This document shows, one piece after another, positions 34,066 to 47,500 of a stretch of DNA of 64,000 bases. Position 1 is the stretch's first letter, and every line of letters begins with the position of its first letter. The notes beneath the pieces were generated by a model, which searched no databases, was not told the origin of the DNA, and worked only from the letters and a program-made list of their open reading frames with translations. Both the position numbers and the translations under genes were made by a program. Source of the stretch: Crambe crambe (lineage: Eukaryota > Porifera > Demospongiae > Poecilosclerida > Crambeidae); the NCBI GenBank assembly GCA_963924555.1, contig OZ004595.1, positions 124,001 through 188,000 on the forward strand, written 5' to 3'.

Positions 34066-35655
34066 TCAAATGATGTAATACAACATTGTTCTCCTTTTTG
34101 ATTTCATTTTGTAATATACACTCCTCCACTTCTTCTTTTGATTGAATTGAACATGAGAATCAGGGTGAGTCACATGATCATCTTGGTAGCGTGAGCCCCA
34201 GTACTCTGAGAAAACCAGGCAGAAGAAGCCAATCAGGATGATGACAATGCCAAGAAAGGCCTGCCAGGGGAGAAGGTAATGGTGCACCAACCAATCCACC
34301 AATACAGATGCAGGCACAGTCAACATAACACCAACACTGCAAGGCCCGGGAAGAATACTAACATTTAGGTGATGAATAAAAACTCACGATGCAAAGAGTG
34401 GAGAGGAGAGAGCAATGCATATCAGGAGGGCCATGTTGAAGATGAGATCTAAGAGTGTGTTAAGTACTAGAAGTTTAAAGATGCCTACACTGGGTAGTTC
34501 AAATCTTTCTATGCCAGTGAAGTGCAGGATTGGTAGAATTGGCCACATCCAGAGCAAAGTGTGCACACCTATATAGCCCAGGACACGTGCTCCATTCTGA
34601 ACTGCAGCAGGATCATCCAGTTTCGTTGCAAACTTCTTGTAACAAGTCTCATAAATGGCATATGTGATCATACTCCCAACCACATACTAGAAAGAAATAG
34701 CCAGCTACACTTACTTGATTGAATATCAAAGATGAGCTCACCACATAACCAACTGGTGTGTTTTGTTCTCCAGTGGTACTGGATTCCCATAAGTTGGATG
34801 AGGCATTGGAAGGCGGCTCAACGTTGTGATGCTGAGATTGACCAAATACAGAGACCACACAGACTCCAGCTATAGTGAGACACACACTGACTATCTTGAG
34901 CAGAGTCACCCTCTCTCTCAGCAGGGGTACAGATATGATGAAGACAATGGCAGAGGCCGACTGGTAGATGGCAGTGTTAGCAGATACACTATGATAGGCT
35001 ATTCAATTAAAAGAGGGAGGCTCTTTTAAAAGAGGGTGAAGTTCACCTGGTTCTAGGGAGGGAGAGATACCAGAGGGCACCACTCCCAAAAGACAGCAGT
35101 GCAAGAACACCACTAATGACAGCCAGTCTCCTATAATTATTATTAAACATGAAACAGATAAATTTTATAGCCATCTAAGTAAGTCAGTACTTCATTAGTT
35201 AGTAACCTAAAGTTTGTAAGAGTTCCTTCACCAACTTTATTGCATGACAGTTTCCCTGGAAATTCTCTTCAGGATAAATAAAATTTAATAGCTGAAGTAA
35301 ACTAGCATTTGATTGTACTGACATCCATAGTTTCCAAATGATGTACATGATGGAATAAAAGGAGTCTATCCAGTAGGCTTGAAAGAAAGGTTTGTAATAG
35401 TTCTTGCCTACATCTTGCAGTTTCTCTGCCATGATCATCCCTGTTGTATAGATTATTGTCAGATAAACCTTCAACTTCCCAGATAATTAACTCACATGAG
35501 ATAATTATCACTACAAGAGAGATAGCCGCTCCTATCCATCTGGCACTTTTGAGGCAAAGTATCCTTTTGCTGGTGGTATCCGTGGTGCTGACAAGCAGAG
35601 ACAGTTTCTCTTCACTGGATTGTTGCACTTTTGCTGCAACACGTGCATGCTCCAT
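34066..35655 (-). CDS. SLC35F3/F4-like transporter, array copy 6
   Basis: Seven exons (35655-35496, 35440-35323, 35266-35207, 35130-35047, 34988-34742, 34686-34388, 34336-34066) join to 412 residues. The leader is MEHARVAAKVQQSSEEKLSL. The fourth exon is the most diverged of the set (RRLAVISGVLALLSFGSG). The rest keeps the family core, including VPASVLVDWLVHHYLLPW. Exon lengths 118, 60, 84 and 299 are unchanged. Hydrophobic segments and signatures mark it as a DMT-superfamily membrane transporter of the SLC35F type; the substrate is not inferable. Confidence 0.88.
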
Positions 35656-35957
35656 CCTAGCTGACTCATGCAGGGCAGAGCTCAAACTCTGATCTGCTTT
35701 ATATATCAGTGTCTTTTATTAGCCCTCTGTATATTTAGCTACATGTCTGTTTTGCTTTACTACCTTCTTTACTTCCGGCTTCTTCCTTAACAGTGTGTGT
35801 CATGTGAGTGTGACACCCAATCCGCAGACAAGGGGTTCACGACCTTAACCCCCCCTTTTGTAGGAATTTAAGTGTGATTTGTAGCTATCCTTCCCGACAG
35901 CATCAAACAAAAATAGTTATTCATTTATCATCAATAAATAATGATGAATGGATATGA

Positions 35958-37734
35958 TTATATGATGTAATACCAAATACTTCTCTTTTCATGCCTAGTT
36001 TTTGTTTTCTTACAGCACATGTTCTTCCACTTTCCACTAAGGGAAGTGTCCTGAACATGTGACCCCAAGGAATTCATGTCCTCTGTTTGATCATGATTGT
36101 CATGGTAGCGTGAGCCCCAGTACTCTGAGAAAATCAGGGAGAAGAAGCCGATCAGGATGATGGCAATGCCAAGAAAGGCCTGCCAGGGGAGAAGGTAACG
36201 GCGCACCAACCAATCCACCACTACGGATGCAGGCACAGTCAACACTACACCAACACTGCAAAGAGAAGTAACAAGCAATTCATCCACAAATAGAGTATTA
36301 CACATGTCACCATCTATCAATTACACACCCAAAACTAAATAGTCCATGGCTTCTAGTCCATGGCTTCAAGTGTAGCAACCGAGCCAGTACTTGTGTACTG
36401 TTATATCACATTCTTATAGCATTAAATGCACACCTGTCCCAGCAAGTGATTATTGTGATGCTCAACTCACGTTGCAAATAACGGAGAGGAGAGAGCAATG
36501 CAAATGAGGAGGGTACCGTTGTAGATCACATCCAAAAATGTATTGAGCACTAATTGTTTAAAGATATTGAGATTAGGTAGTTCAAATCTTTCAACCCCCG
36601 TGAAGTGAAAGATTGGTAGGATCGGCCATGTCCAGAGCAAAGTGTGTATACCAATGTAGCCTAGAACACGTGCTCCATTCTGAACTGGAGCAGGATCATC
36701 TTGTTTTGTTGCAAACTTCTTGTAGCCAGTCTCAAAAAAGGCATACAGAATCATACTCCCAACCACATACTACAATATATGGACTATGGAATCTTATGCG
36801 ACAATGTGGAATTATTTCTTGACACTCACCACATAACCAAGTGGTGTGCTGTGTTCTTCTCCACTGGATTCCAAGAAAGCTGATGAGTTGGAGGAATTTG
36901 AAGGAGGCTCAATCTGGTGATGCTTAGATGATAGGCCAAATATGGAAACCACACAGACTCCAGCTATAGTGAGACACACACTGACTATCTTGAGCAGAGT
37001 CACCCTCTCTCCCAGCAGGGGTACAGATATGATGAAGACAATGGCAGAGGCCGACTGGTAGATGGAAGTGTTAGCAGATACACTGCAGAGAGTATAAGTA
37101 AAGGAGCCTCATTTACAAGAGATGGTCAAGTTCACCTGGTTCTAGGGAGGGAGAGATACCAGAGGACACCACTCACAAATGATAGCAATGCAAGAACACC
37201 ACTAGCAACAGCCAGGGTCCTAAGATGTATGAGATTTAGCTATATAATTATTATTAAATTGAGCTATTATAATAAGTTACTTAAAGTTTGTAAGAGATCC
37301 TTCTCCTACTTTGTTACATGATAATTTCCCAGGAAATATTCTTCAAAATAAGAATTGAATAAAATAATCAGTTAGCTAAATAGAGTTGTTTTTTTTTTTT
37401 TTTGCTCACATCCATAGTTTCCAGATGACGTACATGATGGTGTAGAAGGAGTGGATCCAGTATGTCTGAAAGAAAGGCTTGTGATAGCTCTCACCCACAG
37501 CTTGCAGTTTCTCTGCCATTGTTATCCCTATCAATTTATGCAGCTAACCAACACTTCTATTGGTATTGCCAACTCACAGGACCCAATCATCAATGCAAGG
37601 CAGATAGCTGCTCCTGTCCATCTTACACATTTGAAGCAAAGTTTCCTTTTTCTAGTGGTGTCTCGGTCAGTGTTGAGCAGATGTACGGTCTCCTGGTTTA
37701 TGGACTGTACTTGCAAAGAAACTTCACTCGCCAT
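35958..37734 (-). CDS. SLC35F3/F4-like transporter, array copy 7 (upstream-most)
   Basis: Seven exons (37734-37578, 37527-37410, 37340-37281, 37219-37136, 37082-36830, 36769-36471, 36255-35958) join to 422 residues, the longest of the set. The leader is MASEVSLQVQSINQETVHLL, and the C-terminal tail is extended and Lys-rich (KWKNMCCKKTKTRHEKR). The core matches the other copies (AFFETGYKKFATKQDDP, IALSSPLFATVG). It is divergent from p190RhoGAP. The intron after exon 2 begins with a run of 18 adenines on the coding strand. As the copy next to unrelated sequence, it may be closest to the founder, but a tree is needed to say so. Confidence 0.88.
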
Positions 37735-38559
37735 TATGTTTCAAGCTCGTACGATTCTTAACAAACCACATTATTTTCTATTGAATAGCATTTCCTATCG
37801 AATAGCTATAATAGACTAATTATTTCCGGTTTGTATATTAGCCGGGGGCCTCCCTAGCGCCTAATCAATTACGAATAAGATAGTGAGGAAAGTTACTGGA
37901 TCCAAGAGGTGCTTCAATTCTTCCTGAATAAGTAAGCCTTAGCTTGAGCAGTTATTTTATATTGTGAGCCATATTATATTTTAGTTAGCTGGTTAGAGAA
38001 AGGTTTGTGACTTAGCTAGCCTAGCTAGCTGGCTGGCCAAGCAGTTTCAATTCTCTTGTTTGTTTTATGCAGAGAGTGAAGGTTTACCAACTTAGTGGGT
38101 GGAAGAGCTGCTTCTATAAACATTATTGCGCTAGTAAACATTCTCTAGCTTCCTTTTTTCCCCGACCCAATTAGTTAGCAAGCTGGTAGCTATCAAGCCA
38201 TGTCGTGTCAGTCGTTGTTGTCCCTCCCCCTATAGAGCTGCTATCAACAGCTGCTGGTGTAGTTGTGTACTTAAGGCTAGAAAGTAGCTTAACAGCTCAT
38301 AGAATAAACACTTGAGTTTCCAAATCACAAGAAACCCCCAGTTGTACTTCTCCAACTTGTAAAGTCTGACGGTATCCTGGAATACCTGTACAACCCCCTC
38401 TGACTGGTGTGGGAAAGTCTTTACAAGTGGCCAGCTCTTCTTGGAATGCCATAGCTAAATGCTAGACTGTTCTTTTTATTTTTCTCTGACTGGTGCAGAA
38501 AACTTTTATTTCAAGTGGCCAGCTCTTCTTGGAGTGCATAGAGACAGAGCCGAGGTGAG
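37735..38559. promoter_or_regulatory. Divergent promoter and long 5' leader of p190RhoGAP, with an 87-base tandem repeat
   Basis: 825 bases without a convincing gene. A unit containing ctgactggtg...aagtggccagctcttcttgga occurs at about 38400-38450 and again at about 38490-38540, spaced about 87 bases, just before the p190 start. AGCTAGCT-rich stretches lie near 38010-38030. The region must contain the start sites of both SLC35F copy 7 and p190, but no TATA box stands out. Confidence 0.45.
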
Positions 38560-41500
38560 ATGGCCAAGAATAAGGTCTCTACCATTCGTGTGGCAGTGTG
38601 TGGACTCACCTCCTCTAGTTTCAATGGCTTGACTGGACAGGGCGCTGGGAAGTCTTGCCTATGTAACCGGTTTATCGAGCCCACTCACGACAAGCTGTAT
38701 TGTGAACATCACAGCGTCCTCAACCTCTCAGAATTTGGGAGTAATGTCATTAACAACACTCACTTTCTGTACTGGGGAGAGAAGGTGACAGCTCTTGAAG
38801 ATGGACAGGAAATAAAATTCCAGGTGAGAGTGTTACTCCTCCCTGAAGAGAGAACAAATATTTGGTAAACAGAAGCCCTTGTTACTCTGAGGTGGGATTC
38901 TCTATAGCTTCTATAGGTGGGAATGCCTTGTAATTACCATTAAATTAAAGGAATCTCCCTGTAGTATCAACCCCTTCCTTAATGAATGATTTATCCAACA
39001 GAATAAATTGTTGTTCTGTGAAGGAACCTGTTGCTAAGTCAACTGTATGACATCTCAACACCGCTACTTAAGGTAGTGTGGTACTCACAACTCTCAAAAT
39101 ATGTCCTTTTCCAACCCTCAGGAGCTGTTACTTAACACATAGTCTTAAGTACTATGTAACCTGGTTATCTTACAAATCCCCTCATGTGTAACTCAACAGC
39201 TGGTACATGGCAAGCTATTGCATTGCTTGTCCATACCCAGAGGGGCAGTGCTGTTTTCAACTGCACACAACTATTCCATCCAGCCAGTCTGAGCTAATGT
39301 TGCAGCACTAATGCTAATTTGGAGGAGAATGCATTGGTGGAATGTTTAAGAAGTGTCGTCAACACGTGTTGCTTCACAGACTCCTCTTATTCCCTGGACA
39401 ATCACTTGTGCATGTTGAGCAATAAGTTGTATCATGAATGCCAGACCTGTGGTCTTTAATGATCTACACACACACACATGCACACACACACACACTCTGT
39501 GTAGCACTATAGGTCAGCACAGTTGTGAGTGAAGGGTGAATCCCTTCCTATTACAGGTCTGCATAAGTGTGTGTGTGTGTGTGTGTGTGTATAGAGCTCT
39601 AGGTCGCTGCTGTTGTGCGTTGGCAAGGCCAGCTTAGAGAAATGCAGGGGAGGTAACCATGTATGCAAATAGCTATCTTTCAGTTAGTATTGAAAGCAAA
39701 CTCTATCAAGCCTTGAAGTCTCTAAGAGCTCGTGCCACACAATATACAACAAAATTATTGGAATGACTGAATGAAATTATGTTTGTAAACTTTTGTGAAA
39801 TATGCATAAACTGTGTAACAAGGAGCTATGGCTTTATGTAGAAATTGATTGTTCAAATAATTATCCCTGAATGGCTGCATCAGAGTTTATGTAACTAAAG
39901 TTATTATTCTCACTTGTAGATTATTGAACACACAGAGTTTGTGGATGATTCATCTCTGAAGCCTTTCTCCAACACCAAACCGTACCACAAGCGATGTACC
40001 CAGCTGAAACTTCAGAGTGGAGGCAAGGTCATGTACATTGAACCCAATCAGCTCGCCCTCCCCGAGCAGTACACTGATGTCACCAAGTTCCCCGATAAGT
40101 TCGTTGTGGATGGATTTGTTGTGTGTGTGGACGTTTCAACCAAATTCAATGATCCTTTGAACCCTCAGAGAGACTTTTTCGAACGGCTTTTGGGAAATCT
40201 CCAAGGCACAAAGAAACCAATAGTCGTGGCCTGTACAAAATTCGACCGAGCAAAGGCAGCTTCGTTAACTGCTGTGGGAGATATAGTCTCTCGCTCCAAG
40301 AAACAGCTGCCGATCATAGAGGTGAGCGCTCTGAAGGGTGTGAACGTGGACACTTGTTTTTTGGTTTTGGCACATCTGATTGATACTAGAAAGCCTAAGA
40401 CTAAGACGATTCCTTACAGTGAGGCCAAAGTACAGCTGGATGAGCGAGTGCGGAGAAACGAAGAAGCACTTCAGAGTGTGTTAGATGAAAGATTAACTGA
40501 TTTCTCTGTGGAAATTGAGGATGCATGTAAAATGCTGAAGCCTATAGTCGAGTATCAGGTATTGATTGATCTGTGTGGTACTGAGCGTGTCCTCAAACTG
40601 GTCCGTGCGAAGCTGAACTATTTGAAGCAGCTTTTGATTAGGAATAAGACTCAGCATTACGAGGAGATGCTTCCCAATATCCTGACAGCCATGGTCCCCA
40701 AGCTGCCACTGGATGCCACGCCTCGCAGCACTGTGGCACTGTTAAGGAGGAACAGCAAGTTCAAAACTTACTTTGTGGATATGAAGAATTGGAAAGAGAA
40801 CACCGAGTTCCTCAAGGTAGCAGTGGATGACCAAATGCCCTTTGACTTCTTAGAAGAGGAACAAAGTCTTGAGGCTTTGAAGAAATACATTGACGAGGTC
40901 AGTGTCAATCTACGATATGTCATTATGTGTGGTGGTGATCAAACCATCACTTACTTCATTACTGACTTGTATGTTTGCAGGTTCTGGTGGAGGTGAAAGC
41001 TGAAGCAGCCACTAAGAAGATCAAAGAAGTGCTTGAGGGCACTACAGATATCCTACCAGGTGCCCCACCCTTAATCCTTAGTGCCACGCCCATTTTATAT
41101 CCCTGACCACACCCGTTATTCATAGAACATGCAGTAATTGAATTGGTGTATGTCCACATCACATGATTGATTGCCCACCTTATTGACAATGTCCATACAT
41201 TGCCATACCCACCACTTCATTCGTAGTATTAGTGCCACGCCCACCCACCTCATTCATATTATTTGCTGTACCCACTCACCCATTTATGCTGTATTTGTCA
41301 CACCCACTCATTGCCACACCCACCTACTGATGTGACCGAGCCAGGAGTGGACATGATGATGTTGTGGGTGGACCTTGGTCTGTCTGAGGAGGCACGTTAC
41401 CTTAGCAATGAGCAACAAGTCCACATCTACAATGAATACATGGGTAAACTGGAGCAGGAGTGTGTGGCTGACTTAACTGAACTCTTCCTGGAGCGGTCAG

Positions 41501-44500
41501 ACCTGTTTAACCAGATCTCTTCCTCCCCCAAGGAAACTTTTGATCGAGTTCACACAGAACTGAAGGTTATTTTTAGATTAATTTCGCACTTCAATGTATA
41601 ACTTGCTATGCTATGCTGTGTGTGTGTGACAGGATGTCCCTCGCTACAAGCGTTTGGACCACAGGAGTCAATTACGCATGAGTCAGGCCCTCAAGCACAT
41701 TGGCAGTCTACAAATGCCAGAAAAGTCACAGGTGTATGGAAAGTCTGGTCTGCAAGGGCCCATAGAGGAACTGGAGGCTAAAGGAGTCCTCAGGTACGTA
41801 TATTTTATGGAGTCCTCAGATATGTGTATTCCCTTTTATGGAGAACTCATGTATGCCTTGGAGAACTATGCCTTTTATGGTCTGGTATGGTGTGTTGAAC
41901 TTTAAGGTTTATCCTAGAGCTGACTCAGCAAGCACTTGCAGTGTAATTGCACGTGGGGATTTTTGCATCTATTTCAGAGTTCCTCTAGTCTTGTAACGCT
42001 CTTGTCTTTAGCTTCTTTGCTTCTTGTACATCTCCTTAAGAGAATTTGTTTTGTTGTGGAAGTTTGCTTATTTTAGGGAATGGGATCTGGTCCATTTCCT
42101 CTCGTAAATGTTAATGTTTATCAGTTAGAAAAATAACTGCTGATCATTGCCAATTTAATTTTCAATTTCTATCTCGCTATCTCAGTTATGTTTGTGCTGT
42201 AAATCTCAGAAAGATTTGATGGGAAAATGGGTAAAAGATTTTGGTACTTTGTGAAAGTCTCACTGTAATTAATATTAATATAAGGTTTTTCCCTCTCTTA
42301 TAGTTGTGAGAAGTTGAAGCCAACGTCATATACCCCTGGAGCAGGTGATGGATTGGATTGGGTACTGGACCCTAAAGACTCGTGCTTCAATTTGAGTGTC
42401 CTGGCCAGGACTGAGGAGAATGCTATGACCCTCAGAAGTGACTTCATGGTGGGTGGGGTAGTGGGTGGGTATAGGGTGGGGTGGCCAGGACTTATGGCCC
42501 TCAGAAGTGACTTCATGGTGGGTGGGGTAGAGGGTGGGGTGGGGTGGTGATGTGAATAAGGGGATAGAATAGAGTATAAAGTGTGAACTGTTAAGTTTAA
42601 GGAATTATGTTATGTGTGTATGCAGAATCACTTTAGTGGCAGTGGGACAGTGGAGGTTGGGGACAGCAAGTATCAGGTTGAGATAAGTGTGGAGCATGGA
42701 GGGGACATCCACTCCCTCTCTTCCAAGGAGTTTGTGCCTCAGGGTGCCGTTGCTGTGGTCAACTCTCTGGAGTGCATTGATTGGCTGAGAGACTTGGTGG
42801 AGCGTCTCTGGTTGCCTCAAGTTGGTAGGAAGTCTCCGCCCTACAGAGGCATGCCTCTCATCATCCTAGCCCTGGACAAAGGTGAAGTCAATACACAAAG
42901 AGTGAAACCCCTCAATCTAGGGATGTAACGAGGACACCTTGGTAGCGATGTCCTTTTCTTTTGAAGTGACGAGGAACATTTCATGCTTACAAGCTTGCAT
43001 ACCATGTGCTACACTGCATAGCACATGTACTTATGTATGCATGTACATGTATGATGCATGCTCTGTGCAGCTCCACTACTCTGATCAAAATTATCTACTT
43101 CATTCCCCCTTTAGATGTCCATTTTAAAATAGACTCACCCTGTTATAGATTTTGCTTCTTTATTTACTAGATGCTTCATCATCAAGTGAGATTCATAAAC
43201 GGGCTCAGGAGTTGGCTGGAGAGTTGCAATGTGTGTGCCTGATGGAGACTCCCACCACTCAACCAATGAGACTAGTCATCTCCAGTGTCATACGCCAGAT
43301 ACTCCTATCCATCATTGATGCTGTCGGACACCTCGATACTTTCTTCAACACTCCCCTCCAGTCAAATGACCCCAGGGGAGGGGGGGTCAAGTGAGTAGCC
43401 AGCAGGGAAGGCCCAGGGCTCAAGTGAAAAGTTCACCAGTACCCTTAATATCGATTATCAGCAACTCTAATGCTTCATTTCCTGTGATGTAGTCAATACA
43501 TGTTTACTGTTGCATGTAAACCTTACCCCTAAACTATGCCTTGTCTTGCTATGATTGCTGAATAATCTGTCTTTAAGGTGTGAGTTAATGTTGACCTCCC
43601 AAGTGGAATTAGTACATGTCCTTGATTCCCAAATATGTCCTCTCTTCCTGATGTGATGCGCACACATACAGAGTGTGATCTCTCTCATCTCCTTCCTCCC
43701 TTTCTAGTATTGGAATGTTCACTTTAGTGGGTGACCCCTATCCTAACGAGGCACTATTGAACCCCCTGATCCGGCACCAGCTAGTGTGCTCTAATAAAGG
43801 TGACCACACCCTCTTCATCAAGAGTGCAATAGAGAAGCAGCACAGGACAGTGATCCTTTCCTTCCACTCCATGTTCAGTGAGTCCACATATCGTACGTTA
43901 TTAGCAGAAAGTTTCATGATTTGAAATAATTGGGGAATTCATGCACATTCCAAATCCATGAAAATTTTACCCACGAAAATTAGCATTATACAATATAATT
44001 TACAGCCTTCACATTATTACTGCACCTTTTTATTCAGATGTGACAGTTTTCTCATCCTCTGTCTTCCTTGGTGTGATCTTGGTGTACTCCACAGAGAGGC
44101 GTGCCTCTCTCTCTGTCCTGAAGTACCTCCTCCCTAAACTACCCAAGATACCACTTATGATCATTGCCATGACAACCGCCGAGTCACATAATGAGGAACT
44201 GTTGAAGGAGGGAGAGGAACTAGCACAGGAGAAGGAGGCGATGTTCCTCGTAAACACTGCCCCAGAGCTCCCAAGTAAGACACTTGAATAGCATGTTCTG
44301 TACATGCATGTTACATGTTTACTGCATGTGCTGTACATGCATGATACATGTTTTGCTCATGTGTATGTAGCTGGTTTTGCTATGGAGTTCTTTTACAAGT
44401 GTTGGTTTAGTCGGTTCTCCTCATGGAAGGCTCAGAATCTTTCAGATGAAGTCAGATCCAAGATGCATAGTAGAAGAGCTCTTCCAAACAGGTACAGTAA

Positions 44501-47500
44501 CACAGTCACACTCCACACCATGTCCATATATGGCACAATGCACTTGTCCATGTTGAGTTGAGCGCTGATAAAAGAGCTTTCCATTAGGGCACGATATAAA
44601 TAACTTCCCAAAAAGAGAAAAAACACCCTGAAGTCAACACCCTGAACAACACACACCCTGAAGTCAACTCGTTTTCAATGTGTTAAGTCTTGTGGGCCTA
44701 TGGAATGGCTTCCATATTTTGAGTGTACGTAACTTGTGTGCATATAAGGTAGTGAGTGAAGATGTGTTGGGTAATGAGGAGTGTAATGAGGCAATTATAT
44801 GTTTAATAGATCCTCCTCCCCTTTCCTTAGACCCACTGATCCATCGTCATTGTCTCGCCCCCCTGGTCTCTCTGGTAGTATGATGGCTGGTCGTTACTCA
44901 GTCGGAGTCCTCCTGGAACAAGTGGACCGTGGGGAACTCCCTTTTCCATTACACTCCCAAGCAAAATCTCCCTTTCATAGAGTCAGTATACTAGCTAATA
45001 TAACATCCCTTTAGGTCAGTATACTAGCTAGTATAGGATCCCCATATATGTATATACTAGCTAGTAAAACATGCTTCCCTCTCATAAGGTCCAGTATACT
45101 AGCTAGTATAATCAAGGTCAGTATATTAGACTCCATGCTGGCTTCAAGATTAGTAAACCTCAGTAACTTCCTCAGTAAAACATAATAACTTCCGCATAGC
45201 TAAGAACGTACGTCGTATGTACCGTAGTGAGTGTGGTTATAGCTAAGTGACGTACGTCGTATGTACCATAGTGAGTGTGGTTGGTTATTGCCAAGAAGGG
45301 AGACGGCAATGGGAAATAGACTCCAAGTGGATGGGAAGTAGATTCATCTGTTGCTGTTGTTTTGTGCAGTCCACTCCAGCTGTGTCAGAGGAGGAGATCT
45401 ACTCCAATCCTGTGGAGCAGAAGATTGGAAAGAAAGGGACTCTTGAGAGAAAGAAGAGGACCAGTATCCAAAGTCCCCTCGGCACTCAGTTTTTCTCTCC
45501 TGAGCACACAGCTGGTGGTAACATAGATCTAGATGCCTCCAAGGATCTGAGTGATTATGCTAGTGTCAACGATGCTGTGAAACACACTGAAATCTCAGCC
45601 GGTATGGTCAACTCACTACGGAGACAACCTCGTCGTAGCCCTAGCATGTCCCCTCCCCCTCCCCCCACGTCCCCTCCCTCTCGGATGATCAACGAAGAGT
45701 GCATTTCAGAGGAAGAGGATATCACAGATGAAGCTTATGCGACTGTGAACACGTCACACAAACGACTCACTTCCCCAACTGGGAAAAACAAAGGCTATGA
45801 TCACTTACAACCGGATGAATCTCTACCAATGAGTAAAGATGGTTACGATCGTCTGAATCCTCAGGACCCTCCTGCCAGACCCCCCAGGACTGACAGAATC
45901 AAATCACAGGGTGCATCCTCTTCGGGGAAGTATGCACCACTCTCCCCTGGAAGAACTGAGGGGATCGATATACCTCTTCCATCCGATGAGAAGGAGCTAC
46001 CCATGTATGCCACCATCGACATTTACAAACCAAAGAAAACCCCACCTCCACCCGCTGATAATCTTTACGCCACTGTGGATAAGAAGGCAGTCCGTTCACC
46101 AAGTCCCACGGCTCCCCCTCGGATTGTACCACGTTCGAAAGTTCCTGTCAAAGCACCCAACGATACTATGCAATATCGTGCCAAAAAATCTTTCCCAAAC
46201 CAGCGCTGGCAGTCAGCTGACAATGTTTTACAGCAGCAGCAACAGCAGCAGCAAGTGGTAGAGTCTGAACATCAGTACAGCACTGTCCAGAAGGGGCCAC
46301 GCCCACAGCCCAAACCTAGGAGGGCTGTAACACCAGAAGAACCCATGTACAGTGTACCTGAGAAAAAGAAAAAGCCATCACCCATTACTACCAAACCTAA
46401 CAGCAGATCTCCTACTCCCGTTGCTAGTAAGGATACCCACCTCCCCCTCCCCACCCACATCCCCCGCCCAACATACACCCACACATTCAATCACATGATT
46501 TGTCACATGACCTGCAGGAGCTGTGCCACGGTTACACGTGAGCCACTTGCGTTCAGAATCGTTTGACACTGGTCTCTCTAACCACTCCACCAAGCCAACC
46601 AGGACCCAGTCCATGGACAGGCAACTCCAGAGACCTCCCAACAATTCCCCCCTTGTCCCCCAGCGCTCCCCTTCACCCCAGGTAATTAGTGCAGAGTTGG
46701 AAATAAGTAATGCAGTCCCAAATAACTGTGCAATATTGTTTAGATTAAGACGTTCAGCAGTCTTCCTAGCAGTTATAGGAACAGAGCCAAGAGCCGAGAG
46801 GACTTGGAACATACCAGGAGCAAGGAGGAACTCAGGAGGAACCCTATGGGCGGGGCAGGGGGATGGATAGACCCGCATATGGACTACAGAACCAGAGGAA
46901 GCCAAGAGGAACTTGGAGGAGGATCGAGGAAGAGTAGCAAAGAAACCTCCCCTCAGTTCTCTAGCAGGAGGGGGAGTAGAGAAGGAGTTTCAAGACGGTT
47001 GAGTAAGGAAGGTTCTCCTCAGTTTATGAGGTACCCCATGGCTGCTGGAGATCCATACTTGGACCAAGAAGAGTAAGTACTGAGCTCTAGAGATGTGATA
47101 CTGTGAATGAATTGTTCTAAGCATTTGGGATGCCTAAATTGACTTTTGAGTGTGTTAAAAGTTTTTCAGAAATTTCTCTATATATTAGACTTGGGAAAAT
47201 ATACGAGACCAATAACACTCAAAATCAATGTGAATCTAAGTGTTCAGCATGATGTCTAGATTAGCTTTTTTTCGGAAATTTCACCAAGTCTATAGACTTC
47301 GAAAATTGCCAAAAAATTTTACAAATGTGGATCTAAGCATTCAACATGATGCCTAGATTAACTTTTGAGTATTAAACCCTAAATCGGTCATATAAAAGCC
47401 AAGTCTATAGACCGAAAATTGGCCAAATATTTTATGAGACCAACAAGACTTCAGAAACTTCATGAGACCAATAACGCTCAAATGTGAATCTAAGTGCTCA

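Noticed and set aside
39473-39591. CA/GT runs considered as a CRISPR-like or regulatory array
   Set aside because: They are simple dinucleotide microsatellites. There are no unique spacers, and the genome is animal.
46378-46905. Long open frame of 175 codons on the minus strand
   Set aside because: It runs antisense through the Pro/Ser-rich p190 linker exons, where biased composition opens frames on both strands. It has no family resemblance.
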